Shown: in pieces, positions 1 to 6,799 of the stretch
How the letters are laid out: every line of letters begins with the position of its first letter
Position numbering within the stretch: the stretch's first letter is position 1
Source of the DNA: Verrucomicrobiota bacterium
GTDB lineage: Bacteria; Verrucomicrobiota; Kiritimatiellia; JAAZAB01
Assembly: GCA_018898455.1 (NCBI GenBank)
Contig: JAHIJO010000094.1
Location: 1 to 34,073 of the forward strand
Length of the DNA: 34,073 nt
Direction: 5' to 3'
The notes under the pieces: model-generated
The model's input: the letters and a program-made list of their open reading frames with translations, nothing else
The model's database searches: none
What the model was told of the DNA's origin: nothing
Made by a program: the position numbers and the translations under genes

Positions 1-1
1 C

Positions 2-139
2 ACGGCGACACACGACATGAAGATGCTGTCGGCGTCGGATTTGGTGGTGTGGATCCGGGACGGGGCGATCAACCGGGTGGCAAGGCGGGATGAAGTAACA
101 ATAGAGGTCGGCTCCATCGACGGCCAAACGCTGGCTTGA
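2..139 (+). CDS. C-terminal end of an unknown protein (partial)
   Basis: An open frame enters from the left edge and ends at a TGA at 137-139, giving about 45 residues. It ends only 4 bases before the next start codon, which suggests a shared transcript. The visible tail is a mix of charged and beta-prone residues (VVWIRDG, EVTIEVGSIDG) with no motif I recognise. The start and most of the protein lie outside the window, so no function can be given. Confidence 0.5.
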   Translation, partial: TATHDMKMLSASDLVVWIRDGAINRVARRDEVTIEVGSIDGQTLA

Positions 140-143
140 CGCT

Positions 144-1043
144 ATGGATAAGCAGCTTCATGACGAGGTAACGCATTGTTTTGCCTGGGACGGATTTTCG
201 TTTCAGGTGCCACGAGATTGGAATCTCTCCGAATATGCGCTTCTGCGGGATGTGTCCTGGATTCGGATGGAGGATGATAGCGCGGTCCGGCTTGACGTGG
301 AATGGACCCGTTCGCGCCGTCCCATCGACATGGAGCGGATGCGGAAACAATTTAGCGCCGTCGCCAAGTCCATGACGACGGCGGGCGCTGAGACCCAGTC
401 GGTGGAGGAGCTTCCGGACGGCTGGTCGGCATTTCTTTATTCCATGCCCGACGGCAGGCACCTTCTTGCCGCGTTTCGTTACGTGCCCGGTTCCGATTTT
501 TTCTGCTTATTGAAGATCCATTTCAAATCGGTCAGCCGGCGGGAACCGCCCCGTATCCTTCATCGAATCGCGTCCACGTTTCAGCTTCACGAGCAGGATG
601 TCGTGCCGTGGGAGCTGTTTGATATCCGTTTTCTATTAAATCGTGATTTTCGGCTCCTGTCAACGTCGTTTCAGGCCGGCCGCCAGTTGATGATCTTTGA
701 ATGGCGCCTGCGCATATTCTATCTCTGGTTTTTTTCATTGGCGGATCTGGTGCTCAGGGAAAAATCCATGGAAGCCTGGTGCGCGACCTTCCTGAACGGC
801 TTCAAGGGAATCCGGGGTTCCAGGTTTACGGCGGGCGAACAGTCCGGCGTTATTTTAAGCCGGCATCTTTGGCGTTATCCGCTGGGGCATATCGATGAAA
901 TCGTTCGCATGTGTTTCCGGTACCGCGCGCATTGCAGGCATCTTGCCGCGCAAAACCAGATCGCGCTGTGGGTGTTTCAATACCGGACTAACGCCGACCT
1001 GGATAAGCTGGCTCTGGATGTAACGCCGTCCGATATAATGTGA
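144..1043 (+). CDS. Conserved-looking hypothetical protein, 299 aa
   Basis: This is a full-length frame with coding character that starts 4 bases after the preceding stop. I do not recognise the family. The N-terminal third (FSFQVPRDWNLSEYALL, then SAVRLDVEWTR) alternates beta-strand-like and charged segments. A middle stretch around residues 185-200 (IFYLWFFSLADLVL) is hydrophobic but short and flanked by basic residues, so it is not a convincing membrane segment. There is no signal peptide, so it is probably cytoplasmic. No Shine-Dalgarno sequence precedes the ATG, which fits translational coupling to the upstream gene. It may act with the truncated gene before it. Function unknown. Confidence 0.7.
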   Translation: MDKQLHDEVTHCFAWDGFSFQVPRDWNLSEYALLRDVSWIRMEDDSAVRLDVEWTRSRRPIDMERMRKQFSAVAKSMTTAGAETQSVEELPDGWSAFLYSMPDGRHLLAAFRYVPGSDFFCLLKIHFKSVSRREPPRILHRIASTFQLHEQDVVPWELFDIRFLLNRDFRLLSTSFQAGRQLMIFEWRLRIFYLWFFSLADLVLREKSMEAWCATFLNGFKGIRGSRFTAGEQSGVILSRHLWRYPLGHIDEIVRMCFRYRAHCRHLAAQNQIALWVFQYRTNADLDKLALDVTPSDIM

Positions 1044-1134
1044 GTATCCCAGCCGCCAAGTCGGAAAAAACATGACGATATTCCGCCCGCATTGATGCCC
1101 CCCCCCAAGGTTTCTCGCGACGTCTTGAAAAGAC

Positions 1135-1162
1135 TTGCATGCTGATTATCATCGGCTAGAAT
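1135..1162 (+). promoter_or_regulatory. Predicted promoter of the trpR-trpB2 unit
   Basis: TTGCAT at 1135-1140 and TAGAAT at 1157-1162 are separated by 16 bases and resemble a sigma70 promoter. The expected transcript start near 1169 leaves a leader of under 30 bases before the ATG at 1197. It also excludes the in-frame ATG at 1161, which lies inside the -10 box. A small palindrome, TGAT-T-ATCA, lies between the two boxes at about 1143-1151 and could be part of an operator, but it is short. Predicted from consensus only. Confidence 0.45.
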
Positions 1163-1196
1163 GTCGGTGTTTCTATGCATAATAACCGGGGGTGCC

Positions 1197-1472
1197 ATGC
1201 CGGACAAGGCCTTGCAGGAATTGTGCCGTGTCGTTGCCGCCCTGCGTCATCCGCGGGAGGCGGAGGACTTCCTGCGGGCCCTGCTGACCCCCGCCGAGCG
1301 CGCCCGGATTGCTTTGCGCTGGCGCTTGGTATGCCTGCTGGAAGCCGGTATGAAACAGCGGGCAATTGCCGATAAACTGGGCATCAGCCTCTGTAAGATT
1401 ACGCGCGGATCCCGGGAACTGAAACACGGTCCGTCGTGCTTTCGCAATCATGTGAGAAAGAGTATTCAGTAG
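1197..1472 (+). CDS. trpR: TrpR-type transcriptional repressor, 91 aa
   Basis: A small helix-turn-helix protein of the Trp repressor family, which binds DNA when loaded with tryptophan. The segment LLTPAERARIALRWRLVCLL followed by QRAIADKLGIS and KITRGSRELKHGP lines up with E. coli TrpR. The ITRGS-x-LK motif and the Arg of the VR/WR segment correspond to tryptophan-contacting residues Arg84 and Arg54. It resembles true TrpR more than the YerC/YecD relatives. I chose the ATG at 1197 because a G-rich stretch (1188-1192) precedes it and a promoter -10 box overlaps the earlier ATG at 1161. The next gene is a trpB-type synthase starting 18 bases downstream, so this is probably a local regulator of tryptophan or indole use that may also repress itself. 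Confidence 0.8.
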   Translation: MPDKALQELCRVVAALRHPREAEDFLRALLTPAERARIALRWRLVCLLEAGMKQRAIADKLGISLCKITRGSRELKHGPSCFRNHVRKSIQ

Positions 1473-1489
1473 AATCAGCAAGGAAAGGA

Positions 1490-2869
1490 ATGCCGTCCAT
1501 GAGTGCCCAATCGAAAGTGGTATTGAGCGACAACGACATGCCCCGCCAGTGGTATAACATCCAAGCCGACCTGCCGCATCCCCTGCCGCCGCCGGTGGGC
1601 AAGGATGGGAAGCCGATCGGACCCGATGCCCTGGCGCCCGTGTTTCCCATGAACCTGATCGAGCAGGAGGTCAGCACCCAGCGCTGGATCGATATTCCCG
1701 AAGAGGTGATCGAGAAATTGCTGTTATGGCGGCCCAGTCCGTTATACCGCGCGCACCAGTTTGAAAAAGCGCTCGGAACCCCCGCGAAAATCTATTACAA
1801 GAACGAAGGCGTGTCGCCCGCCGGCAGTCACAAGCCCAACACGGCGATTCCGCAGGCGTATTATAACCGGGAGTTTGGCATTCAGCGCCTGACCACCGAA
1901 ACTGGCGCCGGCCAGTGGGGCTGTGCCCTGGCCATGGCCTGCAAGCTGTTCGGCCTGATCTGCAAGGTGTACATGGTCCGCATCAGCTTCGATCAGAAGC
2001 CGTTCCGGAAAATGATGATGAACGTGTGGGGCGCCGAGTGCGTGGCCAGTCCGAGCAACCTGACCCAGGCGGGCCGCGCTATCCTGGCGAAAACTCCGGA
2101 TACCCCCGGCAGTCTTGCCATCGCCATCAGCGAAGCCATTGAGGACGCCGTGACCTCCAAGAACACCCGTTACTCGCTGGGGAGCGTACTGAATCATGTA
2201 TTGATGCACCAGACTGTTGTCGGGCTGGAGGCCCAGAAGCAGATGAAAATGATGGGCGAGTACCCGGATGTGGTTATTGGATGCGTAGGCGGCGGCTCCA
2301 ACTTCGCTGGCATCAGCTTCCCGTTCGTTTGCGACAAGATTCACGGCAAGAATATCAAAATCGTCGCCGTGGAGCCAACCGCCTGTCCGACGTTGACCCG
2401 CGGCCCTTTCGTGTACGACTCGGGGGATGTGGCGATGATGACGCCGCTCCTGCCAATGTACAGTCTGGGTCACGGTTTCGTGCCCCAGCCCATTCACGCC
2501 GGAGGGCTCCGCTACCATGGCATGGCGCCGCTGGTCAGCCACGTCCTGCGCGAGGGGCTGATCGAGGCCGTTGCGATTCCGCAGTTGGAATGCTACAAGT
2601 CGGCGGTCCTGTGGGCCCATACCGAAGGGTTCATCCCGGCGCCGGAGACGTCCCACGCCATTGCCGCCGCCGCTCGAGAAGCCAAACAGGCCCAGGAAGA
2701 GGGCAAGGAAAGAATCATTCTCCTGAACTGGTCCGGCCACGGGCTGATGGATCTAACCGGTTACGAAGCGTACATGAATGGAAAGCTGTCCGATTACCAG
2801 CTTCCGGACAATGATCTGCAAGCCTCCCTGAAAGCCCTGGAAGGCCTGCCTGTGCCGCCCAAGCTGTAA
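1490..2869 (+). CDS. trpB2: Tryptophan synthase beta-like protein TrpB2, 459 aa
   Basis: A PLP enzyme expected to make L-tryptophan from indole and serine. The length, with an N-terminal extension containing RQWYNIQADLPHPLPPP, is typical of the TrpB2 class rather than the roughly 400-aa TrpB1. The PLP lysine is K115 in GSHKPNTA (112-119), the catalytic glutamate is E137 in ETGAGQWG, and the phosphate-binding loop is GGGSN (267-271). The start at 1490 is preceded by AGGA at 1481-1484; ATG 1499 is an alternative. No trpA is present in the window. With TrpR directly upstream, a role in indole salvage is plausible, since TrpB2 enzymes can work without TrpA. The family assignment is secure and the physiological role is inferred. 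Confidence 0.93.
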   Translation: MPSMSAQSKVVLSDNDMPRQWYNIQADLPHPLPPPVGKDGKPIGPDALAPVFPMNLIEQEVSTQRWIDIPEEVIEKLLLWRPSPLYRAHQFEKALGTPAKIYYKNEGVSPAGSHKPNTAIPQAYYNREFGIQRLTTETGAGQWGCALAMACKLFGLICKVYMVRISFDQKPFRKMMMNVWGAECVASPSNLTQAGRAILAKTPDTPGSLAIAISEAIEDAVTSKNTRYSLGSVLNHVLMHQTVVGLEAQKQMKMMGEYPDVVIGCVGGGSNFAGISFPFVCDKIHGKNIKIVAVEPTACPTLTRGPFVYDSGDVAMMTPLLPMYSLGHGFVPQPIHAGGLRYHGMAPLVSHVLREGLIEAVAIPQLECYKSAVLWAHTEGFIPAPETSHAIAAAAREAKQAQEEGKERIILLNWSGHGLMDLTGYEAYMNGKLSDYQLPDNDLQASLKALEGLPVPPKL

Positions 2870-3199
2870 TTGTTTTTCCCGGTCAAGAACGGGGGCTTGC
2901 TCAAGATATATTTCACGGATGCCTTTCCGCTCTGCCAGAACGGCGATCTCTTTTAAACTTATTTTAATCTGCCGCGCAGCGGCTTGCTTGAACCACCGGT
3001 TTCAGCCTACCTCGCTACGCTCGGCGGATGAACTGTGCCGTTCCCCGCCGAAAACGGCGGCTCCGCCCCGTGCTCGGGCCGGCCGAGCATGCGCCGCGCA
3101 TCCCCGTCCACCCCTGCGCCGGGGTGCCGGTCAACAGCCGCGTTGGCTCGACAAGACAAAAAGAGACAAAATAAAAGACTTGAAGAGATATGCCAAATG
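2870..3199. other. Hairpin-rich intergenic spacer
   Basis: There is no credible gene here; short open frames lack start signals. The stretch holds three GC-rich hairpins: CCGCCG-aaaa-CGGCGG at 3045-3060, TGCTCGG-gccgg-CCGAGCA at 3071-3089, and CACCCC-tgcgcc-GGGGTG at 3109-3126. A segment near 2988-3010 (TTGAACCACCGGTTTCAGCC) resembles the left arm of the repeats at 11654 and 17559. It ends in an A-rich run before the vapBC unit. It may contain the trpB2 terminator, but no hairpin is followed by a T-tract. Confidence 0.6.
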
Positions 3200-3217
3200 A
3201 TGCATATTCATATGCAT
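3180..3217 (+). promoter_or_regulatory. Predicted vapBC promoter with palindromic operator
   Basis: ATGCATAT at 3200-3207 and ATATGCAT at 3210-3217 form a perfect 8-bp inverted repeat with a 2-base spacer, running into the vapB start codon (3216-3218). TTGAAG at 3180-3185 and CATATT at 3203-3208, 17 bases apart, could be the promoter, placing the -10 box inside the palindrome and the transcript start close to the ATG. VapB or VapBC complexes normally repress their own promoter through such palindromes, so this is a good operator candidate. The palindrome is seen; its use is inferred. Confidence 0.55.
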
Positions 3218-3404
3218 GAGAACAACACTCAATATAGATGACAGTATGCTCCGTAAAGTGACGGAAATCACAGGCGTGAAAGAAAAGACAGCCTTAGTGC
3301 GCATGGGACTGGAGGCGCTTCTGTCGCTTGAAAGCGCCAGACGCCTCGCCAGTCTGGGCGGTACGGAAAAGCGCCTGCGCTTCATTCCTCGCCGTCGGCC
3401 ATAG
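3216..3404 (+). CDS. vapB: VapB-type antitoxin, 62 aa
   Basis: The N-terminus MRTTLNIDDSMLRKVTEITG is the classic ribbon-helix-helix start of VapB antitoxins, which bind DNA and neutralise the cognate PIN-domain RNase. The rest is basic and helical (ARRLASLGGTEKR), as expected for the toxin-wrapping tail. No Shine-Dalgarno is visible. A promoter predicted just upstream would give a nearly leaderless message, and a palindrome overlapping the start suggests autoregulation. Its stop codon overlaps the AGGAG that serves vapC 11 bases downstream, so the two genes are coupled. Base composition from here to about 4.8 kb is more AT-rich than the flanks, consistent with acquisition. Confidence 0.88.
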   Translation: MRTTLNIDDSMLRKVTEITGVKEKTALVRMGLEALLSLESARRLASLGGTEKRLRFIPRRRP

Positions 3405-3414
3405 GAGAACAGGT

Positions 3415-3777
3415 ATGGTCTTGGTGGACACATCCGTCTGGGTGGATCATTTCCGGCAGGGAGTATCACTGCTTGATGACCTGCTGACTTCTGGACAGGT
3501 GGTAATTCACCCGTTTGTCATTGGCGAACTGGCGTGTGGCAATCTAAGGAATCGGAGGAAAATCTTGACGTTACTCTCCAACCTGCCTTCGCTGAAAATG
3601 GCGAACCACGCAGAAGCGCTCTACCTCACTGAGACCCATTCCCTTCATGGCGCCGGCATTGGGTGGATTGATGTCCATCTCCTAGCATCCTCTTCCTTGA
3701 GCCACGTCCCCATCTGGACCAGGGATCGCAAATTGAAGGGTGTTGCCAGTACACTTGGAATCGCCGGTAAAGAATGA
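3415..3777 (+). CDS. vapC: VapC-type PIN-domain toxin ribonuclease, 120 aa
   Basis: A PIN-domain endoribonuclease, the toxin half of a type II toxin-antitoxin pair. The acidic active site is complete: D5 in VLVDTSVW, E38 in GELACG, D86 in WIDVHLLA and D104 in WTRDRKL. Length matches the family. The ATG at 3415 is chosen because AGGAGA (3403-3408) sits 6 bases upstream and the PIN fold begins right at the next residues; a longer in-frame extension from 3328 would overlap vapB and add nothing recognisable. The C-terminus LKGVASTLGIAGKE is typical. It should be active when freed from VapB; the RNA target cannot be predicted from sequence. Confidence 0.92.
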   Translation: MVLVDTSVWVDHFRQGVSLLDDLLTSGQVVIHPFVIGELACGNLRNRRKILTLLSNLPSLKMANHAEALYLTETHSLHGAGIGWIDVHLLASSSLSHVPIWTRDRKLKGVASTLGIAGKE

Positions 3778-3856
3778 GCCAACAAACTCCTTCATGCGAC
3801 GTCGCTAAAGCGCTGCGCATGAGGATTAACGTTGGATGAACGGAGGAAAGCTAACC

Positions 3857-4795
3857 ATGGGAATTGCAGCAAAACGAATTACGTGCATCGCTCTGGCAAT
3901 GATCGCGACGATCGCGGCCAAGTCCCAGATGAACGATGCTCAATCACCAAGAGCGACTGGGAAAGGATTCCTCGTCGAGGTCAACGGAACCCGATTGCTG
4001 CAGTCCGATGTCGATAGAGAGTTTAGCCAGTCGATACGCAATTTCCCGGAAGATGCCAAGCGTCGCTTCATGGAAGGGGTATACAAGGAAAGGATCGAAG
4101 CGTTCGTCACAAGCGTCCTGTTGGTTGGTGAAGCAAAAGCGAGGGGATTGACTATCACGGAAGAAGATGCGATCCAAGCATACCGGAAGCACTACCCCAG
4201 AGTAACATTCGCGGACGTGGACGCGAGTATACAAAGATATAAGGCAAAAGGCATGGATTTCATGAAGTTTATTATGGAACAAGCTCTTATCGAGAAGCTC
4301 AAGGCCGTATTGACGGAGAGTCTGGTCTTTTCGCCGGAAGAAATCGCGGCCTATCGTACGATCGTTCCTGAAACCGTTCATGTACGACAAATTTTCACAA
4401 AGCTACCACCCGATGCCGAAACGAAAAGCAAAGCACAGCAGAAGGCTGCGGACATCCGGAAGCAACTCGTTGAGGGTGCTGATTTTGCAGAAATGGCAAA
4501 GTTATATTCAGATTCCCCGGAAAAGGTGAGGGGCGGAGATATGGAACCCTTCAGACGCGGGCGCTGCGAGAAGCCTTTTGATGATGCTGCTTTTGCCCAA
4601 AAAGAGAAGGAGATCGGCCCAGTAGTAAAAACGAGTTATGGATACCACATTATTCAGGTGCTTGAACATAAAAGCGGAAATACTTTGACTCGTGAAGATG
4701 TGCTCCTTGCGCTCAAGAGCAAGAGGGCCGAAGTGATCGCTGAGGAAGTTCTGAAGAAACTCAGGCAGAAGGCCATAATCCGATATCCCAAATAG
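3857..4795 (+). CDS. SurA/PrsA-like secreted parvulin peptidyl-prolyl isomerase, 312 aa
   Basis: A periplasmic or exported foldase. The N-terminus MGIAAKRITCIALAMIATIA is a signal peptide. Residues about 38-165 form a helical SurA_N-like chaperone region starting with VEVNGTRLLQSDVDREF. About 173-275 is a parvulin PPIase domain: VHVRQIFTKLPP, ADFAEMAKLYSDSPEKVRGGDM, then VVKTSYGYHIIQVLEHKSG. The ATG at 3857 follows GGAGGA (3842-3847), which favours it over ATG 3836. The final 40 residues are charged and helical. The gene is AT-richer than most of the left region, like the preceding vapBC. It is followed at once by a small membrane ORF. Substrates are unknown; it probably assists outer-membrane or secreted proteins. 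Confidence 0.9.
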   Translation: MGIAAKRITCIALAMIATIAAKSQMNDAQSPRATGKGFLVEVNGTRLLQSDVDREFSQSIRNFPEDAKRRFMEGVYKERIEAFVTSVLLVGEAKARGLTITEEDAIQAYRKHYPRVTFADVDASIQRYKAKGMDFMKFIMEQALIEKLKAVLTESLVFSPEEIAAYRTIVPETVHVRQIFTKLPPDAETKSKAQQKAADIRKQLVEGADFAEMAKLYSDSPEKVRGGDMEPFRRGRCEKPFDDAAFAQKEKEIGPVVKTSYGYHIIQVLEHKSGNTLTREDVLLALKSKRAEVIAEEVLKKLRQKAIIRYPK

Positions 4796-4852
4796 GTGGA
4801 AGAAGGAGGGTGCCGTGAACAAGACTTTATTTTTCATGTTCTCGTTGGCATA

Positions 4853-5077
4853 ATGACTGTTATTATTGGCTTTGCCAAACTGGAAAATAACGAAATGGTG
4901 TCAGGAATTGGAGCGTTTGTTGGCGGCGGATTGGCAGCATTGGCCATGTTGTTTGTGACTATCACAGGCAAGGTTCCGACTTTGCTTGCAGGATGGGGCC
5001 AGTCAAGAGCACCGGCCCGGCCCGCCGCCACACATACATCATCCGCTGGTGCAGCAGGGCTTGGACCGGTTGCTTGA
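4853..5077 (+). CDS. Small hypothetical membrane protein, 74 aa
   Basis: The frame encodes a hydrophobic core (GIGAFVGGGLAALAMLFVTI) that would span a membrane, followed by an Ala/Pro/Thr-rich tail. The start is uncertain. A good GGAGG (4805-4809) precedes a GTG at 4815 in a different frame that encodes VNKTLFFMFSLA and stops at 4851-4853, overlapping the ATG used here as TAATG. Either a short hydrophobic leader ORF is coupled to this gene, or an indel split one membrane protein whose first half starts at 4815. The tail after about residue 45 may be frame noise. It sits 57 bases after the parvulin gene. Confidence 0.4.
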   Translation: MTVIIGFAKLENNEMVSGIGAFVGGGLAALAMLFVTITGKVPTLLAGWGQSRAPARPAATHTSSAGAAGLGPVA

Positions 5078-5150
5078 TTTTCTTTATCGCTTTGCGGGAA
5101 GTTACCATCCTCCCTTTCATCTGCGAACCTCTGCGGTTCCATTCATACTG

Positions 5151-6620
5151 CTATTTTATCCCAGTTCCACCGGCTGAAGTTGCGGGTGAAGAGGGTGTCG
5201 CCGAATCCGCCTCCTTCGCCGCCGGCTCTTCCGGCGGTTTGGGTTTGGGCAGATTCTTGGGATCATAGGCGGCAATGGCCTTGACCTGATCCGAATCCAA
5301 CACCCCTTGGAATAGAATCAATTCGTCCACGATGCCATTGGGCGAGGCGCCGCTGCCGCTGTAGCTCAGTGCCAGGAAATCAGTATCGGGAGGGAGTGGT
5401 TGCTGCTCGTTCTGGGTGTTGACGTAATCATAACCGTCCACATAGAGCACGCGACGGCCTTCCGCGTTCCAGGTGATAACCAGATGATGCCAGTTATCCT
5501 TCCAATCATATGGTTTGAAATCGACACCCGCCGGATAAAACCGGATTTTAGCGTTCGCGTGCTGCAATTGCATTGCATTGGGGCCCAGGTAAAGCATGAG
5601 TTCCTGGGTGCCGTCCCGCGCGTCCCAAATGGGCTTGAACCAGAAACTGATGGATCCATTTTGTTTCCACGCCGTGAAGAAGTCGCCTTTCGTGGAAAAA
5701 GAGAATTCATCCTGGGCCAAGGTCATCTGGCCGGGGGACCAGGAGTACGGGGATAATCCGGCGCCTTGGTCGGCAAAGGGCAGTTGGCGCGATTCCAGCT
5801 GGATCCCGTCGGCGTAAAACGTCATTTTGTGCTTATCGATGGTAACGCATTGCAACAGGAGCTTCGCCTCGATATTGGATCCCGCCGGGAGCAGGCTCTT
5901 CCAATCAGTCTCATGCTTGGGGCCGACGGGCTTTTGGGGAAAGGATGCGGTTTGCGTACAGGAGAAGCGTTTCCATTCAGTGGGGCTCAGTTCGATATAA
6001 ACCGGGTCGGTCGCCATCTCAGCGCCGGTTTCCTTCAGGGATAGCATCAGGTTGCCCTGTCCCTTCAGGTACAGGGACGCAACATAATGCGCCGGCACGA
6101 TGGCATTGCCGTTATAAAGCGCCTTTTCCACTTTGACCTCGATGGCTACGCCTTCCTCGCCGGCTTCCCCTTTCGTTTCCACCTTCAGCGACTGTTTGCC
6201 CTGCCAATGCTGGTTGGTCGTGAGTGACAGGGCCACATCTTTCACCGGGATGAATTCACCGGTGGTATCGCCTTCGGCACCGGCTTGATTCGGGGTGACC
6301 AGGTTGGCATGGGATTCTTCCAATAGCAGGCCATTGCCGAATTTCCCGGTGGTTACCCGGGGTACTACATTGCGCTCAAACTGCCGTTCCTCCGTATCCG
6401 CGGCGGATTTCCGCTTGAACATGACGGGGATAGCGGCGCCCGAAGTATGATCGGAGCACTCATTGACATCGAAAGAAAAGCGCGCGATAATATTCGTGCG
6501 CAGTTCTTCCGGAACGGTATAGGCCGGCGGCGCTTCATTTGTAGCCGATGCGGCTGAAGTCGGGCTATGGTCGATTCCCATCCAGACGCATAAGAAAACA
6601 ATACCGATGATCCGTTTCAT
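5151..6620 (-). CDS. Secreted LamG-domain protein, 489 aa
   Basis: An exported concanavalin-A-like lectin/glucanase-fold protein. MKRIIGIVFLCVWMGIDHSP plus an AASA cleavage region is a signal peptide. Residues about 150-290 resemble a carbohydrate-binding jelly-roll (HWQGKQSLKVET, YVASLYLKGQGNLMLSL, PTEWKRFSC). About 325-445 is a LamG/LamG-like domain: GSISFWFKPIW, WHHLVITWNAEGRRVLYVDG, GIVDELILFQGVLDSDQVKAI. The tail is Pro/Glu/Ala-rich and low complexity. The start at 6620 has GAGGAT 7 bases upstream; the longer frame to 6704 lacks this. A good promoter lies at 6676-6704. It diverges from the LarA-like gene. It probably binds glycan at the cell surface; no catalytic domain is visible. Confidence 0.88.
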   Translation of the reverse strand: MKRIIGIVFLCVWMGIDHSPTSAASATNEAPPAYTVPEELRTNIIARFSFDVNECSDHTSGAAIPVMFKRKSAADTEERQFERNVVPRVTTGKFGNGLLLEESHANLVTPNQAGAEGDTTGEFIPVKDVALSLTTNQHWQGKQSLKVETKGEAGEEGVAIEVKVEKALYNGNAIVPAHYVASLYLKGQGNLMLSLKETGAEMATDPVYIELSPTEWKRFSCTQTASFPQKPVGPKHETDWKSLLPAGSNIEAKLLLQCVTIDKHKMTFYADGIQLESRQLPFADQGAGLSPYSWSPGQMTLAQDEFSFSTKGDFFTAWKQNGSISFWFKPIWDARDGTQELMLYLGPNAMQLQHANAKIRFYPAGVDFKPYDWKDNWHHLVITWNAEGRRVLYVDGYDYVNTQNEQQPLPPDTDFLALSYSGSGASPNGIVDELILFQGVLDSDQVKAIAAYDPKNLPKPKPPEEPAAKEADSATPSSPATSAGGTGIK

Positions 6621-6675
6621 GACAATATCCTCATAATGGCTTGACCGCATGATCCTTGTTATTGAAAAACGCTGT

Positions 6676-6704
6676 ATTCTATACGCGTTGATGGCTTGAT
6701 TCAA
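6676..6704 (-). promoter_or_regulatory. Predicted promoter of the LamG gene
   Basis: On the minus strand TTGAAT (6704-6699) and TAGAAT (6681-6676) are separated by 17 bases, a near-consensus sigma70 arrangement. The -10 hexamer is identical to the one proposed upstream of trpR. The transcript would begin near 6669, giving a leader of about 50 bases to the ATG at 6620. Predicted from consensus only. Confidence 0.55.
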
Positions 6705-6799
6705 CCACGGAAACGAAACCGAATTGACAAGCCGGCGAATCTGTGGTCCAGTAATTATGGGTTGTCATATTCGTCAAGCCTCCCCAAGGAGAAAACGTC

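Noticed and set aside
1742-2740. A 332-codon open frame on the minus strand inside trpB2
   Set aside because: It lies wholly antisense to a gene with all TrpB2 catalytic motifs. Its translation is rich in His, Gly and Arg with no domain, as expected for a shadow frame in GC-rich DNA.
2919-3200. A 93-codon ORF in the spacer before vapBC
   Set aside because: It consists of translated hairpins (Arg/Ala/Pro-rich), lacks a ribosome site, and has no recognisable domain.
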